From Coriobacteriia bacterium (GTDB lineage: Bacteria; Actinomycetota; Coriobacteriia; Anaerosomatales; PHET01): DNA of 64,000 nt. How positions within the stretch are numbered: position 1 is the stretch's first letter; each line of letters begins with the position of its first letter. The stretch spans positions 1 to 64,000 of the forward strand of contig JAXMKZ010000024.1 in NCBI GenBank assembly GCA_034370385.1, given 5' to 3'. The translations under genes were made by a program, and so were the position numbers. Shown piece by piece: positions 1 through 11,017 of the stretch. Under the pieces are notes generated by a model, which saw nothing but the letters and a program-made list of their open reading frames with translations, was not told the DNA's origin and did not search any database.

Positions 1-1
1 G

Positions 2-2473
2 GTGCACGCCGACGCAGCCGGTGCTCCGTGTGCCGTGTGCCACGCCAGCTCGCCTCGCGTGCCTGATGTCACTGCCAAGACGGCAGAGTGTGCCTCATGC
101 CATGCCACGAGCGGTTCTGACTATCACCGGGATATGGCGACACAGCACACCTACGCTGACTTCGGCCCCAGCTGCATCGCCGCTGGCTGCCACGTGTCCG
201 GCTCACTGCCCGCCGAGCACACGCGCTTCTTGTCGCGCTACCCCGCCTACAGCGACACGTGCGCGCTGTGCCACCTGAACACCGACCCCGCTCGCATCGA
301 TTGGGACACGGCGAGCGCGGACTGCTCGACGTGTCACGAGGTCCACGGCGACATCGGTGTCATCCATCAGGCGCCGAACAGCGCGACCTGCACCGCATGT
401 CACGAGACGCCTGACGTACGCACGATCCACGCGGGCTCACCGCTCGGCGAGTGCGCCGTCTGTCACAACAACCCGTCGCGTGTGCCGACACTGCCCGCGA
501 CCGTCGACTGCGCGTACTGTCACGACAAGGCCCCGGTCGACACGAAGCACTACCCGGCAGCGCCGCACCTTGCCAGTGAGTCAGGATGCGCAAACTGTCA
601 CCTGCTCGACATGAAGGCTGAGCACGTCAAGCCGACGGTCAACGTGACCTGCGTCCAGTGTCACGAGACCGAGGTCGACGCGTTCACGCAGCCGTGGGAT
701 AAGCGTTGCATGACCTGTCACTCGACGCGACACGGCGACAAGGCATCCAAGCATGTATCAACGAATACGGCGTGCTCGGGCTCGGGTTGCCACAGCATCA
801 CCGACGCTTCGGACATCCACAAGGGCGTGCAAGGCGGCGGGTGTTCGGTGTGCCACAAGTCGGCGACCAGTTTGGCGACGACCACGGACTGCACCGCTGC
901 GGGCTGCCACCAGGGCGCCACGGGTGATCACCACGCAAGCCATGACGGCCAAGCCGCGAACGGTGTCGGGTGCGAGGGCTGCCACTTCCGCTACCTCGAT
1001 GATGAGCACGAGTCGCTTGGCTACACCTGCGCGACGTGTCACTCCTCCACGAACACCGTGGTGAAGAACGCGATCACGGCTAACGACCGCCGTTGCCTCA
1101 CCTGCCACCCCGATTCGGCCCACAACCAGCGTCAGGCAGCGGAGTTCGCGCCTGGCAACGCGTCTATGCACCGCGTCCGCTCGGACCTGCCCGGAATGCG
1201 ATCCAGCTTCGTCGTCAACGGCTCCACGTACACGTGGTCGCTGCCGAGCGCGTCATCGTTCCTGAAGTCCGGGTATGCGGTCAACTCGATCGTCACCTGC
1301 GACTCATGCCACACGTACAGCGGCACCACCGGTCCGCACGGTGCGACGATGAAGGTCAACGTCGACCCGGCGTACCCCAACCCGTACAAGGTGGTGGACG
1401 GTAGCGAGTCGTTCACCGCCCAGCTCTCGGCGAACTCCCCGACGGGCATGAGCATGTCGAAGAGTGGCTCGTCAGCCGCCAAGATCATTTGCGAGAAGTG
1501 CCACGACCTGAATGGGAGCGGCTCCAACTTCAGTAACAATGCTCACGCTGAGCACGACGATCGTGGCCGCGAGGGTTCGTTCTGCAACCAGTGCCACGTG
1601 GCCATCCCGCACGGATGGGGCAGGCCGCGTCTGCTCGGCTACACGACGGATCCCGCAGCGTATCGCACGTGGGTGGGTACCTCCGGGGCCAAGGACGGCG
1701 GGCTCGCACGGATCACTCTCAAGAGCTACACCCCGAACAACTGGCAGAAGTCCGACTGCGGTGCAGGCTGCTCGAGTTCGAGGCACCCGTTCTCGGGGAC
1801 CACATGGCCCAACCAGATGGCCGCTCCTGCCGACCCCAACATGGGTGGCGTGTCGGGTAAGGTGACGGATCAAGCAGGCGCGTCCGTATCGGCCGCTACG
1901 GTGACCATCGGCGGCACGACGGCGACGACGGGCACCGACGGCATGTTCTCGGTCGCGAACCTGGCCGCTGGCACACACTCGGTCACGGTTGCGAAGAGCG
2001 GGTACACGACGTGGACCGGCAGCGTGTCGGTGACATCCGGAGCGAACACCACCCTGAACGTCCAGCTCCAGACGGCGAACGTGGCCACCAACTGGGCGCT
2101 CACGGGCACGGCGACCGCGTCGAGCTCGTACAGCTCGGGGACCGGTCCGTCTCGGGCGATCGATGGCAGCACGTCCAGCTACTGGCGGTCGCAGGACGGC
2201 AACAGCGCTTGGTTGCGCGTCGATCTGGGCTCCTCACGCAGCGTGAGCAAGGTCGTCATCAACTGGGACGACTCTCGTTATGCGAAGGACTATCGCGTCG
2301 AGACTTCGCCTGACGGTACCAACTGGACCACGCGATTCTCGACCACCAGCGCTTCCAGCGGAACGAAGACCCATACGTTCAGTGCAGTTGAGGTCCGCTA
2401 CGTGCGTCTCACGTGCACGAGTGCCAACGACAGTCACTACCGTGTCATAGAGTTCGAGACGTGGAGCTTCTAA
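2..2473 (+). CDS. Multihaem c-type cytochrome with C-terminal carboxypeptidase-regulatory-like and F5/8 C (discoidin-like) domains, 5' partial
   Basis: This is probably a secreted or surface electron-transfer protein. The reading frame is open to the left edge and shows no signal peptide, so the true start is almost certainly upstream. I count 17 CxxCH motifs plus three CX4CH motifs (CIAAGCH, CSGSGCH, CTAAGCH) between residues about 10 and 531, room for about 20 haems. Residues about 618-690 (GKVTDQAGASV...) look like a carboxypeptidase-regulatory-like beta-sandwich. Residues about 697-823 resemble an F5/8 type C domain, with NWALTGTATASS at the start and VRYVRLT near the end; such domains usually bind glycans or membranes. 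A late CGAGC lacks the final His. A strong terminator follows. Substrate and partners are unknown. Confidence 0.85.
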   Translation: MHADAAGAPCAVCHASSPRVPDVTAKTAECASCHATSGSDYHRDMATQHTYADFGPSCIAAGCHVSGSLPAEHTRFLSRYPAYSDTCALCHLNTDPARIDWDTASADCSTCHEVHGDIGVIHQAPNSATCTACHETPDVRTIHAGSPLGECAVCHNNPSRVPTLPATVDCAYCHDKAPVDTKHYPAAPHLASESGCANCHLLDMKAEHVKPTVNVTCVQCHETEVDAFTQPWDKRCMTCHSTRHGDKASKHVSTNTACSGSGCHSITDASDIHKGVQGGGCSVCHKSATSLATTTDCTAAGCHQGATGDHHASHDGQAANGVGCEGCHFRYLDDEHESLGYTCATCHSSTNTVVKNAITANDRRCLTCHPDSAHNQRQAAEFAPGNASMHRVRSDLPGMRSSFVVNGSTYTWSLPSASSFLKSGYAVNSIVTCDSCHTYSGTTGPHGATMKVNVDPAYPNPYKVVDGSESFTAQLSANSPTGMSMSKSGSSAAKIICEKCHDLNGSGSNFSNNAHAEHDDRGREGSFCNQCHVAIPHGWGRPRLLGYTTDPAAYRTWVGTSGAKDGGLARITLKSYTPNNWQKSDCGAGCSSSRHPFSGTTWPNQMAAPADPNMGGVSGKVTDQAGASVSAATVTIGGTTATTGTDGMFSVANLAAGTHSVTVAKSGYTTWTGSVSVTSGANTTLNVQLQTANVATNWALTGTATASSSYSSGTGPSRAIDGSTSSYWRSQDGNSAWLRVDLGSSRSVSKVVINWDDSRYAKDYRVETSPDGTNWTTRFSTTSASSGTKTHTFSAVEVRYVRLTCTSANDSHYRVIEFETWSF

Positions 2474-2489
2474 GCCCACAGTGAAACCG

Positions 2490-2523
2490 GGAAAGGGTCC
2501 GCGACTGCGGGCCCTTTCCTTTT
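2490..2523 (+). terminator. Rho-independent terminator after the multihaem cytochrome
   Basis: A 13-bp stem (2490-2502 with 2507-2519, one G-U pair) closes on a GACT loop and is followed by a short T run (2520-2523). It lies 17 bases after the cytochrome stop codon. Confidence 0.85.
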
Positions 2524-2527
2524 GCGC

Positions 2528-2533
2528 TACACT
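2528..2533 (+). promoter_or_regulatory. Candidate -10 element (TACACT) for the T-box/ilv transcript
   Basis: TACACT lies just after the upstream terminator and just before the T-box leader, where a promoter is expected. The same hexamer recurs ahead of other transcription units in this window. No convincing -35 box is visible, so this is a weak call. Confidence 0.35.
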
Positions 2534-2554
2534 GCACTTTCGACAATCGAAGAG

Positions 2555-2760
2555 AATCACAGGCGTTGACGGGGAAGAGTAGAGGCCAATCCTCGCTTCA
2601 GAGAGCCGGGTCACGGTGAGAGCCCGGCGCAGGACGCTTCGAAATCCACCCCTGAGCCACTCGGACAAACGTTCGGCCGTCTCCACACACACGCGAATGA
2701 CCTTCGCAGGCGGTCGGGGCAAGTAGACCGGGTCGGTGGCAGCCGTTACCTGCCGCACGC
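2555..2760 (+). promoter_or_regulatory. T-box leader RNA, isoleucine-type specifier (AUC), upstream of ilvD
   Basis: T-box leaders sense uncharged tRNA. Several Stem I hallmarks are in order: an AGTA element (2578-2581), AGAGAG (2600-2605) opening the distal arm, a CCGGG...CCCGG stem around a GGTG loop element (2615-2618), then GAAATCCACCCCTGAG, in which ATC (2644-2646) occupies the specifier position. A T-box-like segment, GGTCGGTGGCAGCCG, lies at 2731-2745, with TGGC at 2737-2740 as the candidate tRNA-end-binding bulge. The last base would not pair with an A73 discriminator, so that part is less certain. No terminator with a U tract lies between here and ilvD, so control at translation initiation is more likely. 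The 2474-2869 gap holds only this leader, the terminator and the hairpin listed next. Confidence 0.75.
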
Positions 2761-2844
2761 GAGACAGATTCGCGACTATTTGGCGACCTCGTTCGCCAGA
2801 GTCACGTACTCCACATCACCACCGTGCGGCCGGACTCGGCGCCA

Positions 2845-2866
2845 TCGCCCAAGCGAAGAAGGGCGA
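2845..2866 (+). promoter_or_regulatory. Hairpin overlapping the ilvD ribosome-binding region
   Basis: TCGCCC (2845-2850) can pair with GGGCGA (2861-2866), enclosing and partly masking the AAGAAGGG Shine-Dalgarno region just before the ATG at 2870. It could act as the sequestrator of a translational T-box. This is an inference from complementarity only. Confidence 0.4.
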
Positions 2867-2869
2867 GCT

Positions 2870-4540
2870 ATGGCGCACACGAGCGAACGCATGAAGGGTG
2901 GCCTGTCAAAGGCCCCGCACCGCAGTCTGCTCAAGGCCGACGGCCTGACGGACGAGGAGATATCCCGGCCGCTGATCGCGGTCATCAACTCTCACAACGA
3001 GATCATTCCCGGGCACCTGATGCTCGACAAGATCGCCGATGCCGTGAAGGCGGGCATCTACATGGCGGGCGGCACGCCGTTCGAGATCTCCACCATCGGC
3101 GTGTGCGACGGCATCGCGATGAACCACGCCGGTATGCGCTACTCGCTCATCAGTCGTGAGGTCATCGCGGACTCGGTCGAGATCGCCGTGGCAGCTCACG
3201 CGTTCGACGCCGTTGTCATGATTCCGAACTGCGACAAGGTCATTCCGGGCATGGTGATGGCGGCTGCTCGCCTCGACCTGCCCACGGTCGTCATCAGTGG
3301 TGGGCCCATGCTGGCCGGACGTGGCCCCAAGGGGGAGGCGGTCGACCTCGACACTGTCTTCACCGCCGTGGGCAAGGTCACGGCCGGATCGATGTCTGAG
3401 GAAGACCTGCTCCTCCTCGAGGACCACGCGTGCCCCACGTGCGGCAGCTGCGCCGGACTGTTCACCGCGAATTCGATGAACTGTCTGGTCGAGGCTATCG
3501 GCATCGGGCTCCCTGGCAACGGGACTATTCCGGCTGTCTACTCAGAGCGAATCCGTCTGGCCAAACGAGCGGGCATGCGCGTCATGGACATGCTCGAGCA
3601 GGGCATCACCGCTCGGAAGATCATCAACGCTGACTCCATCCGCAACGCGATGACCCTCGACATGGCATTCGGCGGCTCATCGAACACCGTGCTCCATCTC
3701 ACGGCGATCGCCCATGAGGCTGAGGCGGACATCACCCTCGACGACTGGTCTGCCGTGTCGGCCAAGACCCCCAACCTCGTGCGAATCAGCCCGGCCAGTG
3801 ACCGGCACATGGAGGACCTCTATGTCGCCGGTGGCATTCCCGCGATCATGCGCGAGCTGGATCGGGCCGGGCTTGTCAACCGCGATGCGCCGACCGTCGA
3901 CGGCCGCACGATTGGCCAGATCGCCGACGCCGCACGCGAGGCCGACGGCGACATGATCCGGCGCCTTGAGAATCCGCACTACCCCGAGGGTGGGCTGCGC
4001 GTACTGCGTGGCAACCTGGCCCCGGATGGTGCGGTGGTCAAGCAGTCGGCCGTCCCGGTTGAGATGAGGCTTCTCACCGGCCCCGCGCGCGTCTTCGAGT
4101 CCGAGGAGGATGCGGTGTCGGCGATACTCGGAGGCGCGATTGTCGCCGGGGACTTCGTTGTCGTTCGTAACGAGGGACCCAAGGGAGGTCCCGGGATGCG
4201 CGAGATGCTCACCCCCACAAGCGCCATTAGTGGGATTCCCGAGCTTGCCCGGAGCGTGGCGCTGATCACGGACGGGCGCTTCAGCGGAGCGACGAAGGGT
4301 CCTGCGGTGGGCCACGTGAGCCCGGAAGCCGCAGCGGGCGGCCCCATCGGGCTTGTGAACGAGGGTGACTCGATCACCCTGAACATCGACGAGGGCTCCC
4401 TGACCCTCCACGTGAGCGAGGGAGAACTAGCCGAGCGCCGCTCGGCGTACTCGGTACGGGAGCCAAGCGTCACGACCGGCGCGCTTGCGCGCTACGCCAA
4501 GCTGGTTTCGTCTGCGGACAAGGGGGCGGTGTTGTCATGA
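2870..4540 (+). CDS. ilvD: Dihydroxy-acid dehydratase
   Basis: It catalyses dehydration of 2,3-dihydroxy acids to the 2-keto acid precursors of valine, isoleucine and leucine, using an Fe-S cluster and Mg2+. The 556-residue protein has the usual family length. CDGIAMNHAGM (about residue 79), NCDKVIPGM (about 120) and CPTCGSCAG (about 188) carry the cluster and metal ligands. The frame is open 30 codons further upstream, but MAHTSERMKGG at 2870 matches family N-termini and has AAGAAGGG before it. The stop overlaps the ilvB start (ATGA), indicating translational coupling. The T-box leader probably controls the operon. Confidence 0.97.
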   Translation: MAHTSERMKGGLSKAPHRSLLKADGLTDEEISRPLIAVINSHNEIIPGHLMLDKIADAVKAGIYMAGGTPFEISTIGVCDGIAMNHAGMRYSLISREVIADSVEIAVAAHAFDAVVMIPNCDKVIPGMVMAAARLDLPTVVISGGPMLAGRGPKGEAVDLDTVFTAVGKVTAGSMSEEDLLLLEDHACPTCGSCAGLFTANSMNCLVEAIGIGLPGNGTIPAVYSERIRLAKRAGMRVMDMLEQGITARKIINADSIRNAMTLDMAFGGSSNTVLHLTAIAHEAEADITLDDWSAVSAKTPNLVRISPASDRHMEDLYVAGGIPAIMRELDRAGLVNRDAPTVDGRTIGQIADAAREADGDMIRRLENPHYPEGGLRVLRGNLAPDGAVVKQSAVPVEMRLLTGPARVFESEEDAVSAILGGAIVAGDFVVVRNEGPKGGPGMREMLTPTSAISGIPELARSVALITDGRFSGATKGPAVGHVSPEAAAGGPIGLVNEGDSITLNIDEGSLTLHVSEGELAERRSAYSVREPSVTTGALARYAKLVSSADKGAVLS

Positions 4541-6305
4541 GTGAGCGCATCACCGGCGCCGAAGCGCTCGTCCGCTGTCTGGAGGCCGAAGGGGTCGACA
4601 TACTCTTCGGATATCCGGGCGGCGTGGCGTTGCCGATATTCGACGCCCTGTACGACTCGAAGCAGGTGCGCACGATTCTGCCTCGACACGAGCAGGGGGC
4701 GGTCCATGCGGCGGATGGTTTCGCGCGTGCCACCGGCCGTTGCGGCGTTGCCCTCGTGACGAGCGGACCGGGTGCCGCCAACACGATCACCGGCATCGCA
4801 AACGCCTACATGGACTCGATTCCGCTCGTGGTGATCACCGCGCAGGTCTCTACCGCGGTCATCGGCACCGATGCCTTCCAAGAGATCGACATCACCGGCA
4901 TCACGGTGCCTATCACCAAGCATAACTACCTGGTCAAAGACGTGGCAGAGCTTCCCGAGATCATGAAGGAAGCGTTCCACATCGCGACCACGGGGCGCCC
5001 CGGGCCCGTGCTGATCGACGTGCCGGTCGACGTCAGCAAGGGTGAGCTCGACTTCGCGTATCCGGACAGCGTGAACCTGCCCGGCTACAAGCCGACCTAC
5101 AAGGGCCACAGCAAGCAGATCAAGCAGGCCGTGTCGCTCATCACTCGCGCGAGAAGGCCCCTGCTCTACGTGGGCGGCGGCGTCATCTCGAGTGAGGGTG
5201 CCAAGGAGCTCAAGGAGCTCGCCGAACTCATGCAGATCCCCGTCACCACGACGATGATGGGCAAGAGCGTCTTTCCCGAGGACCATCACCTGTGGATCGG
5301 TATGCCGGGCATGCACGGTGCCAAGTACACGAACTACGCCATCACCGAGGCCGACCTGCTCATCGCGGTGGGCGTACGCTTCGACGACCGGGTCACCGGC
5401 AAACTCGCGGCGTTCGCAAGTAAGGCCAAGATCATCCACGTGGACGTGGACCCGGCCGAGATCGGAAAGAACAAGGCCGTCGACGTCCCCATCGTCGGCG
5501 ATGCCAAGAACGTGCTCGCCGGTATCGTCGCCGAGCTGCGCAAGACCGACGCCGAGTCGAAGTCCGAGGCGTGGGTGGCCGTGATCGACGAGTGGCGCAA
5601 GCAGTTCCCCCTCCACTACGGCGGACACGAGGCGGGCGCCGCCGGCGAGCACCTCTTCCCGCAGTACGTCGTGCAGCGCGTGAGCGAGCTCACCAAGGAT
5701 CGCGACACGATCATCTGCACCGAGGTGGGCCAGAACCAGATGTGGGCGTGCCAGTACTACACGCTGCGCCATCCGCGCTCGTGGGTGTCGTCGGGTGGAC
5801 TGGGAACCATGGGTTTCGGGTTCCCCGCAGCTATCGGCGCTCAGGCGGGCCGGCCCGACGCGCTCGTCATCGACATCGCCGGTGACGGCTCTATTCAGAT
5901 GAACACGCAGGAACTGGCAACAGCCAAGATCAACGGCTTCCCCGTGAAGATCGTCATTCTCAACAACGGCTATCTGGGCATGGTGCGCCAGTGGCAGGAG
6001 CTCTTCTACGGGCGCCGCTACAGTGCCAGCGTGCTGCCGCAGGACTGTCCTGACTTCGTGAAGCTCGCCGAGGCGTACGGCTGCTTCGGTGTACGCGTCG
6101 AGAAGCCGGCTGATCTGGATGCCGCGCTACAGGCCGCCTTCGACTTCGACGGCCCGGCCATTGTCGACTGCCGCGTGGTGGGCGAGGAATGCGTGTATCC
6201 GATGGTGGCGCCTGGCGCGAGCATCGATGAGATGCTCGGTGGTGTGCCGGGGTGCCCGGTGTCTGAAATGCTCGACGACGATATCCTTGAGGAGGTGTGG
6301 GAGTG

Positions 6306-6306
<1 letters not shown>
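4537..6306 (+). CDS. ilvB: Acetolactate synthase, large (catalytic) subunit
   Basis: This thiamine-diphosphate enzyme condenses pyruvate with pyruvate or 2-ketobutyrate, the first common step of branched-chain amino-acid synthesis. At 589 residues it has full family length. RHEQGAVHAADG (catalytic Glu near residue 52), TSGPGAANTITG, and the ThDP/Mg-binding stretch from GDGSIQMNTQ (about 449) to NNGYLGMVRQW are intact. It begins inside the ilvD stop (ATGA) and ends on the ilvN start (TGATG), so the three genes are tightly coupled. Confidence 0.97.
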
Positions 6307-7810
<1,504 letters not shown>

Positions 7811-7820
7811 GGGGCGTTTC

Positions 7821-8966
7821 ATGCAGAAGAAGTACCTGATGACACCGGGGCCGACCCCGGTACCCGCAGAGGTCATGCTGACCATGGCCGCCCCGATGAT
7901 CCATCACCGTACGCCGGACTTCTCGGCGGCGTTCAAGGCGGCCATCGACAGCCTGAAGTACGTGTTCGAGACCAAGGGCGACGCGCTGTTGTTCGCCTGC
8001 TCGGGCACGGGCGTCATGGAGTCGGCCATCGTGAACTGCTTCTCGGCCGGAGACACCGTCGTGGTCTGCCGCAACGGCAAGTTCGGTGACCGCCAGAAGG
8101 GCATCTGCGAGGTCTACGGACTGAACGTCGTCGATCTGCGCTACGAGTGGGACCAGGTCGTCGACCCGGCCGACGTGGCCACGGCGCTGGCCGAGAACCC
8201 CGGCGTGCGCGGTGTCATCGTCACGCAGTCTGAGACCTCGACGGGCGTGCTCAACGACGTCAAGGCGATCGGCGCCATCGTAAAGGAGCACGACGAGACG
8301 GTTCTCATCGTGGACTCGATCACGGGCATCGGTGCGGTCGACTGCAAGACCGACGAGTGGGGGCTCGACGTCGTCATGACGGGCTCGCAGAAGGGACTCA
8401 TGCTGCCGCCGGGTCTGGCCGCGTGCACCGTGAGCGAGAAGGCGTGGCGTGCCTACGAGCGCTCCACGCTGCCGAAGTACTACTTCGACTGGATGAAGTA
8501 CAAGAAGAACGTCGAGAAGGATACGACGCCGTTCACGCCGGCGGTGTCGCTCGTGCTGGGTCTGAATCAAGCCCTGACGATGATCAAGCAGGAGGGGCTC
8601 GAGAACACCATCGCCCGGCACAGCCGCCTTGCCGAGGCGACACGCCGTGGCTGCGAGGCGCTCGGTCTGAAGCTCTTCGCCCCGCCTGAAGGGCGCGGCA
8701 GTGCGGTCACGCCCGTGTGGGTTCCCGAGGGTGTCGACGGCAAGGCCATCGTGAAGGTCATGAAGGACAAGTACGGCGTGACCATCGCCGGCGGCCAGGA
8801 CGACTACGTCGGGCGCATCATCCGCATCGGCCACCTGGGCTACTTCGGTGAGTTCGACATCATCACGACGCTTGCGGCGCTTGAGATGACCTTGGCCGAG
8901 CTGGGCTTCGACTTCGAGCGGGGCTCGGGTCTCAAAGCCGCCGAGACCGTCTTCATGGAAGGGTAG
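7821..8966 (+). CDS. Class V PLP aminotransferase (serine-glyoxylate / phosphoserine type)
   Basis: This is a fold-type I, class V aminotransferase of 381 residues. The N-terminal MTPGPTPVP signature is typical of alanine-glyoxylate/serine-pyruvate enzymes. SSGTG-like FACSGTGVMESA binds the cofactor phosphate, and the PLP lysine is expected in TGSQKGLMLPPG (about K191). It lies 7 bases upstream of serA. From that position I infer it supplies the phosphoserine transamination step in place of a classical SerC, though a serine-glyoxylate role is possible. A degenerate copy of its last 15 codons occurs at 36024-36071. Confidence 0.85.
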   Translation: MQKKYLMTPGPTPVPAEVMLTMAAPMIHHRTPDFSAAFKAAIDSLKYVFETKGDALLFACSGTGVMESAIVNCFSAGDTVVVCRNGKFGDRQKGICEVYGLNVVDLRYEWDQVVDPADVATALAENPGVRGVIVTQSETSTGVLNDVKAIGAIVKEHDETVLIVDSITGIGAVDCKTDEWGLDVVMTGSQKGLMLPPGLAACTVSEKAWRAYERSTLPKYYFDWMKYKKNVEKDTTPFTPAVSLVLGLNQALTMIKQEGLENTIARHSRLAEATRRGCEALGLKLFAPPEGRGSAVTPVWVPEGVDGKAIVKVMKDKYGVTIAGGQDDYVGRIIRIGHLGYFGEFDIITTLAALEMTLAELGFDFERGSGLKAAETVFMEG

Positions 8967-8973
8967 GAGACTG

Positions 8974-10554
8974 ATGAAGGTACTCGTCGCAGAGCGGATC
9001 GCCGAATCCGGAATCACGCTGCTCAAGGGCAAGTTCGACGTGGACGTCAAGACGGATCTGACCCCCGAGCAGCTCGTGGCCGAGATCCCGGCGTACGACG
9101 CGCTCATCGTTCGTTCCGCCACGCGCGCCACGCGTGAGGTTGTCGAGGCCGGGGTGAACCTCAAGATCATCGGCCGCGCGGGAGTGGGCGTGGACAACGT
9201 CGACGTCGACGCTGCCACCGAGCGCGGCATCATCGTGTGCAACGCGCCGACCTCAAACATCGTCTCGGCCGCCGAGCAGACGATGGCGCTCATGCTGGCC
9301 ATCGCACGCAAGACCCCGCAGGCGTCCGCGAGCATGAAGCAGTGCAAGTGGGAGCGTAGCAAGTTCACCGGCGCGGAGCTCTACGAGAAGACGCTCGCCA
9401 TCTTCGGCTTGGGTCGCATCGGCTCGCTCGTTGCCGAGCGGGCACGGGCGTTCGGGATGAACCTCATCGGGTTCGACCCCTACATCAGCGAGTCCCGTGC
9501 GGCTGAGATGGGCATCACGGTCTACGAGAACGTCGACGACATCCTGCCGTTGGCCGACTTCATCACGGTGCACCTGCCCAAGACCAAAGAGACTATCGGC
9601 ATGTTCGGTGCCGAGCAGTTCGCCGCCATGAAGGACGGGGTGTTCCTGGTCAACACCGCTCGCGGCGGGATCTACCAGATGGACGCGCTGGCAGCGGCCC
9701 TTGAGAGCGGCAAGGTCGCGGGCTGCGGCATCGACGTCTACGAGGTCGAGCCGTGCACCGACTCGCCGCTGATCGGGCTCGACAACGCGATCCTCACGCC
9801 GCACCTCGGCGCGAGCACGGCAGAAGCCCAAGACCGCGCGGGCGAGCAGATCGCCGAGTACGTCGCGTTGGGTCTTGAGGGCCGCATGGTGCCCACGGCG
9901 GTCAATGTGGCGCCCGTTCCGCCCGAGGTCATGGAGAAGGTCGGGCCGTTCATCGACCTGGCGCAGGACATGGGAACGATGCTCGCGCAGCTGGCTCACG
10001 GCGGCGTCGACGAGATCGACGTCATGACCGTCGGCGCGCTGGCCGACCTTGACACGCGCATCGTGCGCACGGCCGCGCTCAAGGGGCTGCTCACCCGAGC
10101 CACCGACGAGGCGGTCAACTTCGTCAACGCTGACTATCTGGCGGAAGCACGCGGCATTCGCGTGACCGAGACGAAGCGGGCCGAGACGCACGACTATGTC
10201 TCGCTTCTGGTCCTGCGCGCGGTCACGCCGCACGGACCGGTCGAGATCGGCGCCACGCTGATCGGCAAGAAGGACGAGCCGCGCATCGTGACGCTGTTCG
10301 GCTACGACCTCGACTTCTCGCTCTCGAAGCACATGGCGTTCTTCCGCTATCCGGACCGCCCCGGCATGATCGGCAAGGTCGGCACGGTGCTCGGTGGCCA
10401 GTCCATCAATATCGGGTCGATGCAGGTGGGACGCACCGAGGCCGGCGGCCAGGCGCTTATGGCCCTGACTGTGGACGCGCCGCTCGACACGGCGGTGCTC
10501 GAGCGCATCCGCACCGAGGCGGTCATGGACGACGCCTGGTACGTGCAGCTGTAG
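8974..10554 (+). CDS. serA: D-3-phosphoglycerate dehydrogenase
   Basis: It is the first step of the phosphorylated serine pathway. At 526 residues it is the long form: catalytic and NAD domains (GLGRIGSLVAERA near residue 144), catalytic Arg in NTARGG (about 230), Glu in YEVEP (about 258) and His in PHLGAST (about 276), then an allosteric-substrate-binding-like domain (about 315-450) and a C-terminal ACT domain (FFRYPDRPGMIGKVGT onwards). The start has AGGAG seven bases upstream. It is the last gene before a strong terminator. Confidence 0.97.
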   Translation: MKVLVAERIAESGITLLKGKFDVDVKTDLTPEQLVAEIPAYDALIVRSATRATREVVEAGVNLKIIGRAGVGVDNVDVDAATERGIIVCNAPTSNIVSAAEQTMALMLAIARKTPQASASMKQCKWERSKFTGAELYEKTLAIFGLGRIGSLVAERARAFGMNLIGFDPYISESRAAEMGITVYENVDDILPLADFITVHLPKTKETIGMFGAEQFAAMKDGVFLVNTARGGIYQMDALAAALESGKVAGCGIDVYEVEPCTDSPLIGLDNAILTPHLGASTAEAQDRAGEQIAEYVALGLEGRMVPTAVNVAPVPPEVMEKVGPFIDLAQDMGTMLAQLAHGGVDEIDVMTVGALADLDTRIVRTAALKGLLTRATDEAVNFVNADYLAEARGIRVTETKRAETHDYVSLLVLRAVTPHGPVEIGATLIGKKDEPRIVTLFGYDLDFSLSKHMAFFRYPDRPGMIGKVGTVLGGQSINIGSMQVGRTEAGGQALMALTVDAPLDTAVLERIRTEAVMDDAWYVQL

Positions 10555-10581
10555 TTCGCGTTCGAGCGACAGAGATGCTCT

Positions 10582-10614
10582 GCCTGAGGCCCCCATTGGG
10601 GGCCTCAGGCTTTC
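10582..10614. terminator. Strong terminator between serA and the vapC-like gene
   Basis: A perfect 13-bp stem (10582-10594 with 10598-10610) with a 3-base ATT loop is followed by TTTCC. It ends the ilv-ser operon. Because it is symmetrical and the toxin gene ends at 10616 on the other strand, it may serve both directions. Confidence 0.9.
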
Positions 10615-10615
10615 C

Positions 10616-11017
10616 TCACGCTATCAGTTCGACCCGCGGATGAGAGCCATGAGCGCGGGCGTCTGCAGAGTACAGCCGTGCGTCGAGCAGGTCGGCCAGC
10701 CCGGCTGAGAAGGCGTCGTAGAGGGTGCAGCCCAGGTGCTCGCGCGCCTTCACCGCGGCGGTCACCAACTCGTTGCCAAGTGGGACGGCTATGAGGTTCA
10801 GTCGCGCGAGGTCACCCCAGATGCGAAGGGCGTCTTGGGTCGTGCGGTCTCGAGTGGAGGCGCGGAGGACCTCGTAGAAGAACAGCGCGTCGACCGCTAT
10901 CAGGATTTCATGCCGCCCGTACCGCCTGAGGAGGTCCCGGGCATCATCACAGCCCGGTTCGTCCCGGAACCACTTGACGCCCACGGAGGCATCAAGCACA
11001 TAGACGGGTCTAGTCAT
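10616..11017 (-). CDS. vapC: PIN-domain toxin, VapC family
   Basis: This is a probable ribonuclease toxin of 133 residues. The PIN acidic quartet is visible: D9 (VLDASVGVKW), E49 (FFYEVLR), D101 (TLYDAFSAGLA) and D119 (LYSADARAH). I use the ATG at 11017, since MTRPVYVLDAS fits family N-termini and the longer frame lies inside the antitoxin gene. It overlaps the antitoxin gene by 8 bases, the standard toxin-antitoxin arrangement. The RNA target cannot be told. Confidence 0.88.
   Translation of the reverse strand: MTRPVYVLDASVGVKWFRDEPGCDDARDLLRRYGRHEILIAVDALFFYEVLRASTRDRTTQDALRIWGDLARLNLIAVPLGNELVTAAVKAREHLGCTLYDAFSAGLADLLDARLYSADARAHGSHPRVELIA

Noticed and set aside
4492-5772. Long minus-strand ORF opposite ilvB, and similar ones opposite serA, leuA and the GT4-GT4 gene
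   Set aside because: High-GC shadow frames: no SD, no family motifs, and they lie wholly opposite well-recognised genes.
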